DNA of 64,000 bases. Source: Alteromonadaceae bacterium M269. GTDB taxonomy: Bacteria > Pseudomonadota > Gammaproteobacteria > Enterobacterales > Alteromonadaceae. How positions within the stretch are numbered: position 1 is the first letter of the stretch; every line of letters begins with the position of its first letter. Location of the stretch: the NCBI GenBank assembly GCA_004353515.1, contig SMNZ01000006.1, positions 124,001 through 188,000 on the forward strand. Direction: 5' to 3'. This document shows positions 17,392 through 26,146 of the stretch, one piece after another. Made by a program: the position numbers and the translations under genes. The notes below the pieces were generated by a model. The model saw only the letters and a program-made list of their open reading frames with translations. It searched no databases and was not told the DNA's origin.

Positions 17392-17772
17392 TCAAAGTGG
17401 CTCAGTTCTGTGAAAAACTGCCAGTTTGTTTCCGTCTAAGTCGCGAAAATATGCTCCAAAGTAAGCACCATTATTCCTAGAGCCAGGTTCTCCTTCACAT
17501 TCTGCATTTAAGGCTTTGGCGAGGTTATAGATACCTTGAACAAGCTCTGCACTATCTACTTTCAAAGCGAGCATAGTTCCATTTCCAAAAGTAGCCTTTT
17601 CCCCATTATGAGGCTTTGTTATAGCCAGTTTAGTTACTTCATTTGGAAACTCATAAAATACTACATTTTCAGTTTTCGCTACTTGTTTAGCACCGAGTAT
17701 GCCTAATATCTGATCATAAAAACTTATAGCTAAATCGAGATTATTTGTCCCTAGTGTTAGATGTGAAATCAT
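17392..17772 (-). CDS. VOC (glyoxalase/bleomycin resistance) family protein
   Basis: 126 residues with two beta-alpha-beta-beta-beta repeats: LTLGTNNLDLAISFYDQILG at the start and AYFRDLDGNKLAVFH at the end. Metal-dependent dioxygenases, lyases and drug-binding proteins share this fold, so the reaction is undetermined. Its ATG follows an attC-like dyad by 18 bases, which could mean it was once a gene cassette. Confidence 0.85.
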   Translation of the reverse strand: MISHLTLGTNNLDLAISFYDQILGILGAKQVAKTENVVFYEFPNEVTKLAITKPHNGEKATFGNGTMLALKVDSAELVQGIYNLAKALNAECEGEPGSRNNGAYFGAYFRDLDGNKLAVFHRTEPL

Positions 17773-17790
17773 GTCCTAGTTTCCTGTATA

Positions 17791-17863
17791 TGCTAACGCC
17801 CACATAAAAGGCGGAGCGATAGCCTATGTTCAGTCTGTATAGCGACTTTTAATGTGCTTTAGC
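17791..17863 (-). repeat. Isolated attC-like dyad
   Basis: GCTAACGCCCACATAAAAGG (17792-17811) is imperfectly complementary to CTTTTAATGTGCTTTAGC (17846-17863). The cassette-strand right box GTTAGCA agrees with the GTTRRRN core, but the left box AGCTAAA lacks the usual AAC. It could be a lone cassette scar. Confidence 0.35.
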
Positions 17864-17906
17864 TGAGGCATTGAGAACAACTCTATTGAGGGCCTTTATG
17901 CGGCTC

Positions 17907-18005
17907 TTACCGAGAAATAAATACAGTTACTAAAGAACTGCCAATAGCTACAGCAATACATATCCAAAAGAAGACTGCGTTCTTATTCTTTTTATCCTCG
18001 TCCAT
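17907..18005 (-). CDS. 32-residue single-TM peptide
   Basis: A short ORF: charged start MDEDKKNKN, then one hydrophobic span (AVFFWICIAVAIGSSLVTVFI) and a final SR. AAGG lies 8 bases before the ATG. Followed by the attC-like dyad. Small membrane peptides of this kind are easily missed; existence is plausible but not proven. Confidence 0.45.
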   Translation of the reverse strand: MDEDKKNKNAVFFWICIAVAIGSSLVTVFISR

Positions 18006-18082
18006 ACGATTAGCCTTATTTTTAAAATTGTTTAGAGCTAACTATCCTATATTCTCCTATTTAAGAGAAGAATATAGGAAGC

Positions 18083-18105
18083 AAAAAAAGGGGAATTACT
18101 CCCCT
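18083..18105 (-). terminator. Terminator of the nucleotidyltransferase gene
   Basis: On the minus strand AGGGGA-GTAAT-TCCCCT is followed by seven T. It lies 9 bases past the stop codon. A second perfect 10 bp dyad (CCTATATTCT / AGAATATAGG, 18048-18080) lies next to it; together they fill the spacer. Confidence 0.8.
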
Positions 18106-18113
18106 AGGTTGAT

Positions 18114-18908
18114 CTAGCTCTTTAGCTCTCTATCAAAATAATCATGAGCGTGCTTTTGCGCTAAGTCGTTAGTTTTCACCTGTTCTTTACTTCTTAAATC
18201 AAGGTACAGAGAAATGCACTTTTCAAAAGCGGGTACGAGTGCTTCTTTTTCCGGTATTGCGACTGTTTCCTTTAGCTGTTCTGCGAATTCGGGTATGCGC
18301 TTTTCGATAGTTCTAACACTAGAAGGTGTTAATCCTTGTTGTTGTAATGCCAAAGGAGAGAGCACCGTAGTCCTCAGGAATGATAAAAACTCTGTCGCTT
18401 CAAAATACTCTCCACGCGCAATTTTTGTAGCGCCATAATGAACCCAGATCCAAAATCTATCTTCAATCCACTGGATATCAGGTTGAGGGTATGCATAGTT
18501 AGATTGGCTGTAGATAGTCGAGAGTTGTCTGTCCCTCTCCCATAGCACTTTGGTGTCGTCCACTCTTGGAGCTGCGTCTGTTATTGATATAAACTTAAAG
18601 TCGACGTGGATTATGTCGGGTTCATATAACGCTATTATTAAACGCGGTTCCCCGACGTGCTCACCTGTAAAAGCGGCTATTCTTCCTTCTATTTTGTCGA
18701 TGATCTCGAACCTCTCTTCCATAACCTCATTAAAACGGTGTGGCTCTACAGCAATGACGAGATCTAAATCACTGTATCTGTCCATCGAGTCAGAAGCGAA
18801 TGAGCCACTTGCTCCAATTCCCAAAACACGTGGGTCTTGTGAAAGAGTCTCTATTATGCGAATAAGAAGGCGCTGATGTGCTGCCGGTAGTGTTCTTGGA
18901 TAAATCAT
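18114..18908 (-). CDS. Nucleotidyltransferase-fold protein (aminoglycoside adenylyltransferase-like)
   Basis: 264 residues. GASGSFASDSMDRYSDLDLVI (34-52; split here only by the motif) contains the GS and DLD signature (Asp47, Asp49) of DNA polymerase beta-type nucleotidyltransferases, with a third acidic residue probably in IIHVDFKFI. A helical C-terminal half follows, as in aminoglycoside nucleotidyltransferases. Whether it acts on an antibiotic, tRNA or another target cannot be decided. Confidence 0.75.
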   Translation of the reverse strand: MIYPRTLPAAHQRLLIRIIETLSQDPRVLGIGASGSFASDSMDRYSDLDLVIAVEPHRFNEVMEERFEIIDKIEGRIAAFTGEHVGEPRLIIALYEPDIIHVDFKFISITDAAPRVDDTKVLWERDRQLSTIYSQSNYAYPQPDIQWIEDRFWIWVHYGATKIARGEYFEATEFLSFLRTTVLSPLALQQQGLTPSSVRTIEKRIPEFAEQLKETVAIPEKEALVPAFEKCISLYLDLRSKEQVKTNDLAQKHAHDYFDRELKS

Positions 18909-19088
18909 ATTTTACCTATCAAAATTTGATGTTAAGAACTGCTGTAGCAGTTAGTGCGGTAAAATTAGCGCAGCACCTTAGAATAAGTGCATATTCGCTC
19001 TGGTTCAACCACTATCTAAAGCCTTGCGAGTAGAATTTTTGATTGGAGTAACAGTTTCAAATATACAAGAACGCCAACTAGTTAAATG

Positions 19089-19115
19089 GATAAGCGGGTA
19101 GAGCTCCCGCTTATC
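19089..19115 (-). terminator. Hairpin after the cytochrome c gene
   Basis: A perfect 10 bp stem (GATAAGCGGG / CCCGCTTATC) with a 7 nt loop, 7 bases after the stop. The following minus-strand tract is only modestly T-rich. Confidence 0.65.
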
Positions 19116-19121
19116 ATCGCG

Positions 19122-19475
19122 TTATTTAGAAGACAGGTAAGCTGCAATATTTTTGATATCTTCGTCAGATAAACTCTTCGCTGTATCTATCATTCTCTGT
19201 TTGTATTTTTTCTCATCTGTGTAATCGTGTTCGTCTTGGGCATAGCCTTTAAGGCGGGCTGTAATATAAGCCTCGTCTGTGTTGGTAAGCTTTGGGCTAC
19301 CCGTTATCTTTCTGCCGATCAGTTTGCTGTGACAGCGAGCGCAAGTTTCTTTGTAAAGGGCCTTACCTGCTTCTTTATCTGCGGCTTGTGCATTGCTTAT
19401 TGTCGAAGCTAGTAAGTATATTGATAAGGAAGCTAAGTAGCGTACTTTTCTAGTTGTAACGGGTCTTTTCATCAT
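19122..19475 (-). CDS. Small periplasmic c-type cytochrome
   Basis: 117 residues. Signal peptide (to about residue 32, ISNAQA-AD), then a single class I cytochrome c domain with CARCH, and the likely distal Met in QRMIDTAKSLSDEDIKNIAAYL. Electron carrier in the periplasm; the partner is unknown. Stands alone. Confidence 0.88.
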   Translation of the reverse strand: MMKRPVTTRKVRYLASLSIYLLASTISNAQAADKEAGKALYKETCARCHSKLIGRKITGSPKLTNTDEAYITARLKGYAQDEHDYTDEKKYKQRMIDTAKSLSDEDIKNIAAYLSSK

Positions 19476-19662
19476 CTTATTTTTTAGTGCAGGACAATGT
19501 CATCAGTATAAATATAAGAGTGGGAATATCCATGGCTTACTATTTATAAACGGACATTTGCCACATTTCGTTGTGTAAAGTTGGCTGCTCTAGACTTTCA
19601 AGAGTTAGTTATTGATATCATATTCACGGCGTTTTAATCACTAAATATTAGGCTTTGCATTA

Positions 19663-20265
19663 ATGACATTGGGAACTGAGGGATATGAGAGATTCGTTCA
19701 ACGCTTTGTGGAAGTTAGTCAGGGCTTAGATTTTCATTCTGTGTGCAGAGATTTTTTGCAATTCCTTCCCTCTGGCCGTGCAAGAGTACTCGATTTAGGA
19801 GCGGGGGTTGGTCAGAATTCGGCGGCACTTTCTAGGTTAGGTTATGCTGTCGTGGCTGTTGAGCCTATGCGAGAGTTTCTGGAAGCCGCAAAAGATACAT
19901 ACACGGATGTTGATGTAGTTTGGTTTAATGATAGCCTTCCTCAGTTAGCTCAAATCAAACATGACACGGGACAATTTAGTTTTGTTCTTATTGACGGTGT
20001 TTGGCATCACTTAAATGAGGTGGAAAGAGAGCAAACCGCTGGACGACTTTCTGAGATCATCGAAAGCAAAGGCAAGTGTGCGATTTCATTAAGAAATGGT
20101 CAGGCTGGAATGGGAACTAGGGTGTTTCCAATTGATGTTGATGACACCATCACCTTATTGGAACAATATGGCTTTAAGTCTATTTTTTGTGTTCGAAATC
20201 AAGCCAGTATTTTACCTAACAAAGAGCAGGTAACTTGGGCGCGTGTTGTCCTTGAAAAGCTCTAA
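19663..20265 (+). CDS. Class I SAM-dependent methyltransferase
   Basis: 200 residues. SAM-binding motif I VLDLGAGVGQNS (42-53), acidic motif II VAVEP, and a FVLIDGVWHHL post-motif. Small-molecule methyltransferase of the methyltransferase-11/23 type; the substrate is not evident. No clear ribosome site before the ATG. Confidence 0.85.
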   Translation: MTLGTEGYERFVQRFVEVSQGLDFHSVCRDFLQFLPSGRARVLDLGAGVGQNSAALSRLGYAVVAVEPMREFLEAAKDTYTDVDVVWFNDSLPQLAQIKHDTGQFSFVLIDGVWHHLNEVEREQTAGRLSEIIESKGKCAISLRNGQAGMGTRVFPIDVDDTITLLEQYGFKSIFCVRNQASILPNKEQVTWARVVLEKL

Positions 20266-20409
20266 TTTCTATATTGGTTAACAGTTTCTTATCTGTCTTT
20301 TTTCGTTACTTAAAGAAAAGCATTGGTTCCACGCCCCAGAGTTATGCGAAAAATCGGGATTTCACTATCGACATATACAGCGGTGTAGCCAAAGAGTGAT
20401 AGGCATGCT

Positions 20410-21507
20410 CTAGCCTTTGTCTGCTAACTCCGCAATCTGTCGATTGGCTTTTTGTAGTTTAACTTCCATTTCGCGTCGAGCGTCTATCATTTCATTGGCC
20501 ATAGCGCCCAGGTATTTAAACTCTGAGAACCCCAATTTCTTTTCGTCCATATGTTGATACTCCCTTTTGCATCGGTGGAAGAACATAACGAAGTTTGCAA
20601 AAGCACGTTGAAAGGTAATAAAGCTCTTAATCAAAACAAAAACTAGCGTCAGCGCAGTAGCAACCATAATGAGCAAACTCACTCGCTCCACCTGATCTTC
20701 TGTCTTGCTGATCGTAGTAGCCAATGTTGTGTCTAACTCGTTGAGTTGTTCCTCAACCTGAGTTGCTTGGCCTCGAAGCGATGCCTTCAGTCCTTGAGTG
20801 TGGTTAAGGCCAATAGTGTTATAGGCTGACGTTAATTGATCAAAACCTTGTTGATAGTCTTCTAGCAGTGGTAATAACTGTTGAATGCTTCTGTTGTTTG
20901 ACTGGGTGACCGCGCTGTGTAGCCCGGTATATCGGCTTGCTTGTTGTTCAATATATTCTGTGCGCTTACGGAGCAGAAAGTCTTTTTCGCTACGTCGCAT
21001 TTGCAAGAGCTGGACTTGAAGCTCAGTTTCGTTACGACGCTTAAATTCATCTTCTAGTGCATGAGTGGCTCGGCGAAAGTATCCTTGATAACCATTGTTT
21101 TCATCCAAACCAATATCGTTTTGGATTGCGACTAAACGAGAAAATTGCTGGTGGTATAAGTCTACGCTGCGCTTTAATTCAGAAAACATAGTTTGTTCAA
21201 CTTCAATATCAAGCTCAGTGAAAAAGACGCGTATATCAGCAAGTTGATCTTTAAATGCTTCTGCTCGCCTTTCAAAGTTCATGACGTAATTCATGTCTAA
21301 ACGAAGCAAAAAGTCTTTTTCATAACGTCGTAGTTGTAGCAACTCATTATTCAGCTGAAGGAGTTGTTTGCTTTGGTTGTTAAGAGCAATTAAACGGTCG
21401 GTGTTGTATATCTGATTAACAATGAGTACAAGCATGCCGATTAAGCAAAGCGCTGTAATAATGACTAGCCTGGCTTTGATGGAGTCTAGTTTTATTCTGG
21501 GCAGCAT
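20410..21507 (-). CDS. HBM-type sensor membrane protein without signalling domain
   Basis: 365 residues. TM1 (about 15-35), a long helical periplasmic region with two copies of a QLRRYEKDFLLR / QMRRSEKDFLLR motif typical of helical bimodular (HBM) ligand-binding domains, TM2 (about 278-300), and a ~65-residue cytoplasmic tail that is part coiled coil. Chemoreceptors and kinases with HBM normally continue into an MCP or kinase domain; none is present and the stop is followed by no homologous frame. ATG preferred over the TTG five codons upstream. Confidence 0.75.
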   Translation of the reverse strand: MLPRIKLDSIKARLVIITALCLIGMLVLIVNQIYNTDRLIALNNQSKQLLQLNNELLQLRRYEKDFLLRLDMNYVMNFERRAEAFKDQLADIRVFFTELDIEVEQTMFSELKRSVDLYHQQFSRLVAIQNDIGLDENNGYQGYFRRATHALEDEFKRRNETELQVQLLQMRRSEKDFLLRKRTEYIEQQASRYTGLHSAVTQSNNRSIQQLLPLLEDYQQGFDQLTSAYNTIGLNHTQGLKASLRGQATQVEEQLNELDTTLATTISKTEDQVERVSLLIMVATALTLVFVLIKSFITFQRAFANFVMFFHRCKREYQHMDEKKLGFSEFKYLGAMANEMIDARREMEVKLQKANRQIAELADKG

Positions 21508-21643
21508 AATTCTATCCAGCAATTGATGACTTTCTATGATGACATGATTGTATGAATATTTTATGTCTAATTGATTATTTTGGTAGTTATTTTAACCTTT
21601 ATCTGGTTGCATGATAAAGACTGAATATTCTTAGAATGAAATA

Positions 21644-21667
21644 GCCAATGTATGAGTTTACATTGGC
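21644..21667 (-). terminator. Hairpin after the alpha-glucosidase gene
   Basis: Perfect 9 bp stem GCCAATGTA / TACATTGGC with a 6 nt loop, 27 bases past the stop; TATTTCATTC follows on the minus strand. Confidence 0.6.
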
Positions 21668-21694
21668 CAATCAAATTGTGAGTGTTTGAGCCTT

Positions 21695-23398
21695 TTATTT
21701 TGCCTCGATGATCATTGCTTGATAGGGCGCAAGTGTTAATGCTTCCGGACTGGAATTGATACTGTCATAGTTGTTTATGAGCGTGTTATCAGACAGTGTA
21801 AGACTATTTAAAGACAGTGTTTGTGGTTGGTCAGAAAAGTTTAAGGCGACGAGCAAAGTATCACCGTCCAGCTCACGTTTATAAGCATATAAAGATTCGT
21901 GTTTAGCTTCGAGTAACTCGTAGCTGCCATAAACGAGTGTTAGCCTTTGCTTTCTAAGTTCAGTTAACTTTCTGAAGTGGTTAAGTACAGAGTTAGGATC
22001 ATTTTCTTGCGCCTGCGCATTGATATGCTGGTAGTTTTCGTTCACAGGGATCCAAGGTGTTTTATCCGAGAAGCCTGCGTTTTCTTCACTATTCCATTGC
22101 ATCGGCGTTCGGCTATTGTCTCTTGAGAAAGCTTTCAAATTGCGCATGAACTTGTCGAGGTCTTCGCCGTTATGCTGTGCTTTCTTATAACCGTTGATAG
22201 CTGCGATATCTTTGTATTCATCAATGGTTTCGAAGCTAATATTCGTCATTCCGAGCTCGTCGCCAAAATAACAATAAGATGTTCCACGCATTGATAGTAA
22301 GAAGGTATTCAGCATCTTAGCTGAAGCATCGCGGTATGCAGGGGCATCGTTACCAAATCTTGAAACCATTCGCGGTAGATCGTGATTGGCTAAAAATATT
22401 GAAAGCCATCCTTTCTCTGCAAATGATTTATCCCACTGACTGTGAATGTCTTTGAATTGCGGTAATGTTTGAGGGTTATCGACATCGACTCCCATGTCGA
22501 CACAATCAAAGTGATAAGCCATTTGCAATTCGTTGCGGTCTTCATCAACGAGCGCATGAGCATCTTCGAAGCTGGAACCAACGCCTTCACTGACAGCAAA
22601 CACATCGTACTTCGATAGAACTTCATCATACATTTCTCTTGCATAATCATGAAGATATGGACCCATGCCGTGTGTAGGAATGATATGAGAAAAGTCGTTC
22701 TCATATTCATCTGACCATTTAGGGAAGCTGGTATCCTTAGATACAAACTGGAATGCATCTAGCCTAAAACCATCGACACCTTTTTCGGCCCAGAAGCGCA
22801 TGATTTTATAAACTTCCTGACGAACCTTCGGGTTTTCCCAATTTAGGTCAGGTTGTTTTTGTGAGAAATAATGCAAGTAGTAAGCGTCGGTTTGCTCATC
22901 ATACTTCCACGCCTCTCCTTTATTGTCGAAGAAGCTCCAACGGAAGTGCGGCTTACCTTTTTCTGCTGGCCACCAGTGATAGTAGTCTCGATATGGGTTA
23001 TCACGAGAGCTTCGGGATTGCTTAAACCACTCGTGCTCGTCACTAGAATGGTTAACAACAAGGTCCATGATGAACTTTATATTACGTTTATGCAGACCTG
23101 CTAACAGCTCATCGAAGTCATCCATTGAGCCAAATTCTTCCATGATTTCGCAGTAGTTACTGATATCGTAACCATTGTCGTCATTGGGGGATTGATAAAT
23201 AGGATTCAGCCAGACGGAAGTTACACCGAGGCTTTGGATGTAATCTAGCTTTTCAATAACGCCTCTGAGATCGCCGACGCCAGTACCAGTAGAATCTTTA
23301 AAACTACGCGGATAAATTTGATAAATGATCTGCTCTTTCCACCATTTCCTCGTGGTAGACAAGCCTTTTTTTATTAAATGTGTATCGTTAATACCCAC
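21695..23398 (-). CDS. GH13 alpha-glucosidase (oligo-1,6-glucosidase type)
   Basis: 567 residues, no signal peptide, so cytoplasmic. The GH13 catalytic barrel shows the DLVVNHSSDEH region, FRLDAF with nucleophile Asp214, acid/base Glu271 (VSEGVG) and Asp340 (LANHD). The NHSSDEHEWF and YYHWWPAEKG blocks are typical of oligo-1,6-glucosidase / trehalose-6-phosphate hydrolase relatives. It would split imported malto- or isomalto-oligosaccharides to glucose. The GTG start is supported by AGGAG 6 bases upstream. The CATACGTATTC operator lies in the shared divergent region with the secreted amylase. Confidence 0.93.
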   Translation of the reverse strand: MGINDTHLIKKGLSTTRKWWKEQIIYQIYPRSFKDSTGTGVGDLRGVIEKLDYIQSLGVTSVWLNPIYQSPNDDNGYDISNYCEIMEEFGSMDDFDELLAGLHKRNIKFIMDLVVNHSSDEHEWFKQSRSSRDNPYRDYYHWWPAEKGKPHFRWSFFDNKGEAWKYDEQTDAYYLHYFSQKQPDLNWENPKVRQEVYKIMRFWAEKGVDGFRLDAFQFVSKDTSFPKWSDEYENDFSHIIPTHGMGPYLHDYAREMYDEVLSKYDVFAVSEGVGSSFEDAHALVDEDRNELQMAYHFDCVDMGVDVDNPQTLPQFKDIHSQWDKSFAEKGWLSIFLANHDLPRMVSRFGNDAPAYRDASAKMLNTFLLSMRGTSYCYFGDELGMTNISFETIDEYKDIAAINGYKKAQHNGEDLDKFMRNLKAFSRDNSRTPMQWNSEENAGFSDKTPWIPVNENYQHINAQAQENDPNSVLNHFRKLTELRKQRLTLVYGSYELLEAKHESLYAYKRELDGDTLLVALNFSDQPQTLSLNSLTLSDNTLINNYDSINSSPEALTLAPYQAMIIEAK

Positions 23399-23640
23399 TT
23401 ATTGCTCCTAATCAATTTATTGCGTATCGACGAACATCTGGAAACGTTACTCAAATTGCTGAGCTTGCTTTTAGGCAGTAGCCAGTTTTGGCAATATCAG
23501 CAGCATGTACAAACATAGAGGTTTGAAATAATCTCTTTATTATCAGTTGTTTATAGTTTGATTAACTTATGTTCGTGGATTGAAAAATGCTTTCTTAATG
23601 TTCATCATTCTACCATGCCGAACGTAAATAATGATTTTAC

Positions 23641-23652
23641 GCATACGTATTC
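23641..23652. promoter_or_regulatory. Operator GCATACGTATTC (amylase/alpha-glucosidase)
   Basis: Palindromic ATACGTAT core with a central CG, as expected for a LacI-family regulator. One copy serves the divergent alpha-glucosidase and amylase genes. The rest of this 392-base spacer shows no ORF. Confidence 0.75.
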
Positions 23653-23790
23653 AAAACAGGTTTTTTAGCTATTTTGGTACTCTAACCTTAGTCGCACAAA
23701 CATAAGATTGGTGGTTTTGTGAGCGAAATATGAGTTGGGAAGTTACAACATAATTGCTGCACCAAATAACCGAATTTAAAAGGACTCATC

Positions 23791-25893
23791 ATGAGAATAA
23801 TGAATAAGAAAAGACTCGCAATTGCGCTAAGTATTGCGTTGTTACAAGGATGTGGTTCATCCCAAACAGAACAAGATGTGAGCCAGCCTGCACCTCAAGC
23901 TGTTGAAACCGCAGACGTGAAATCTGGCGTCAGTGAAACCCTGCCTAATTATCTGTCGCGAGATATACAGGATGAGGTTTTTTATTTTGTTATGCCGGAC
24001 AGGTTTCACAATGCAAAACCAGAAAATGATGAGGGTGATCCGAGTCGTCCAATTTCTTTTGGTGGTTTAGATAAGACATCTAAGTGGGCCTTTCATGGTG
24101 GCGATATCGCTGGGCTAGAAGCTAAGTTGGATTACCTGCAAGGTTTGGGTATTACATCGATTTGGATGACGCCGGTTTTACGTAATAAAGCGATTCAGAA
24201 AGATGGGTTTGGACACCATGGTTATTGGGTTGTGGACTTTACGGAAATTGATCCTCACTTCGGTAGTAATGATGATCTTAAGAGCCTGATTGAAAAGGCA
24301 CATGAGCGCAATATCAAAGTCTTCTTCGACATTATCACCAATCACACTGCAGACGTTATTAAATACACTGAGTGCCATAACGAGCTAGGAAAGTATTTAG
24401 AAAAAGATCAGAAAGGTTGTGACTATTTAAGCCGCGAAGACTTAGCGGCTGGCAAGTCTTATACGCCCTTTGTTCCTGAAAAAGAAGTTGGGAAAAAGGT
24501 TCCTGAGTGGCTGAATGATCCCAAGTACTATAACAATAGAGGCGACACTTTCTGGGAAGGCGAAAGCTCAATTAAAGGGGATTTTGCAGGGTTAGATGAT
24601 ATTGATACTAGCCAACCTGAAGTTATTGAAGGGTTAACCACTGTCTTCAAAAACTTGGTTTCTGAGTTTAAGCCAGATGGTTTCCGGATAGATACGGTTC
24701 GCCATGTCGACATCGAATTCTGGCAGTCCTTTTCACCCGCTGTAATTGCACACGCACAGTCTATCGGAATTCCGCAGTTCTTTATGTTTGGTGAAGTGTA
24801 CGACGGTAATCCCGCAGGTTTAAGTAAGTACACAACCACAGGTAAGTTGCCTTCAGTGCTGGACTTTGGTTTTGCCTTTAATACCAAAGATGTTGTGTTC
24901 GAAAATAAAGACGTATCACAACTGGCTAACTTGTTTAGTAATGATGATTATTTTAGAGATGGTGATTCCGAGCCAGGCAATTTGCTGACGTTCCTTGGTA
25001 ACCACGACATGGGACGTGCCGGAAACTTTATCGAGACGAATAATCCATCACTCAGCGAAGAAGATAAGCTAAAACGTAGTCAGATTGCACATGCCTTTAT
25101 GTATTTCTCTCGAGGTATTCCCGTGATTTATTACGGTGACGAACAAGGTTTTACTGGCGATGGCGGTGACGTTGATGCCCGTGAAGATATGGACCCGTCG
25201 CAAGTTGATGTTTATAACGACAACAATCTATTAGGTTCTAAAACTACAACGGCAGCAAACAATTTTGATACGCAGCACCCGCTTTATCAAACACTCTCTG
25301 ATTTGTCGTCTACTCGCTTTGCACATAGAAGTTTGTATAAAGGTGAGCACTTCAATCGAGTCTTAGATAGCGAAAAGCGCCTGTACGGATTCAGTCGTAT
25401 TGATTTAGATGCAGACAGTAAGAGCTTTATGCAAGATTACTTGGTTGTATTTAACTTCAGTGATCAAACACAGAAAGCTTCTGTAGATGCTCAAGGAATG
25501 GAATATGAGAGCGTCAAAGGCGCTTCTGTCAATATGAGTAACGGTACTGTAAACCTGGAATTGCCTGCTTATAGTTACGCGATTGTGCGTTCAAAAGCAT
25601 CGTTAGCGGGTTCTACTCTGGTTGATATTAAGCAGGAGAAGTCATATAGCGAAAACGATAGGGTTTTCTTGCCATTTGACGTGAGTTTTGAGGATTCGAC
25701 AAAGCTAAACTTAGCGGAAGTTTCTTTCTACAAGCATCTTGCTGATGGTACGAAAGAGCGTTTTGCTTTTGATACGACAGCCCCTTATCGTGCAGTTGTG
25801 ACGCATGATGTTCTCGAAGGTGTAAGCGATATAACGGTTACCGCGCAAAATTTTGCAGGCCAATCTATCTCCAAGACCTTTAGTCTTAAATAG
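23791..25893 (+). CDS. GH13 alpha-amylase lipoprotein
   Basis: 700 residues. Lipoprotein signal with lipobox LLQGC (Cys21). GH13 barrel with DIITNHTAD, FRIDTVRH (nucleophile Asp301), GEVYDG (acid/base Glu335) and LGNHDMGR (Asp406). The all-beta C-terminal part includes an extra ~95-residue module (from about 605, TLVDIKQEKS...), perhaps a starch-binding or Ig-like domain. Likely on the outer-membrane surface, cutting starch or glycogen for the neighbouring TonB-dependent receptor. AAAGGA lies before the ATG. Confidence 0.93.
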   Translation: MRIMNKKRLAIALSIALLQGCGSSQTEQDVSQPAPQAVETADVKSGVSETLPNYLSRDIQDEVFYFVMPDRFHNAKPENDEGDPSRPISFGGLDKTSKWAFHGGDIAGLEAKLDYLQGLGITSIWMTPVLRNKAIQKDGFGHHGYWVVDFTEIDPHFGSNDDLKSLIEKAHERNIKVFFDIITNHTADVIKYTECHNELGKYLEKDQKGCDYLSREDLAAGKSYTPFVPEKEVGKKVPEWLNDPKYYNNRGDTFWEGESSIKGDFAGLDDIDTSQPEVIEGLTTVFKNLVSEFKPDGFRIDTVRHVDIEFWQSFSPAVIAHAQSIGIPQFFMFGEVYDGNPAGLSKYTTTGKLPSVLDFGFAFNTKDVVFENKDVSQLANLFSNDDYFRDGDSEPGNLLTFLGNHDMGRAGNFIETNNPSLSEEDKLKRSQIAHAFMYFSRGIPVIYYGDEQGFTGDGGDVDAREDMDPSQVDVYNDNNLLGSKTTTAANNFDTQHPLYQTLSDLSSTRFAHRSLYKGEHFNRVLDSEKRLYGFSRIDLDADSKSFMQDYLVVFNFSDQTQKASVDAQGMEYESVKGASVNMSNGTVNLELPAYSYAIVRSKASLAGSTLVDIKQEKSYSENDRVFLPFDVSFEDSTKLNLAEVSFYKHLADGTKERFAFDTTAPYRAVVTHDVLEGVSDITVTAQNFAGQSISKTFSLK

Positions 25894-25907
25894 ACTTTCT
25901 TGAATTT

Positions 25908-25939
25908 ATACACTGCTCTCATTTCGCAGAGCAGTGTAT
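25908..25939 (+). terminator. Terminator of the amylase gene
   Basis: Perfect 12 bp stem ATACACTGCTCT / AGAGCAGTGTAT with an 8 nt loop, 15 bases after the stop, followed by CTTCCC. Confidence 0.8.
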
Positions 25940-26096
25940 CTTCCCACTGTCAGTATCTTCGTTCTCTAACCTAAGGTTTATATCAGTAAACGACTCCAAC
26001 TCGTTCAGCGTTGCTTTTTGCACATGAAGGTCCATTCGCCGCTGAAGCGCGCTCCCACAATGATATAACGTGCTATGCGAATAAAGAGTTAGAAAT

Positions 26097-26123
26097 AAAA
26101 AAGCCCCGGGAAGGCCAGGGCTT
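26097..26123 (-). terminator. Terminator of the TonB-dependent receptor gene
   Basis: On the minus strand AAGCCCTGG-CCTTC-CCGGGGCTT followed by six T, the stem having a single G-U pair. Lies 24 bases past the receptor stop. Confidence 0.82.
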
Positions 26124-26146
26124 GAATTTGAATGCGAAGCTAAGTT

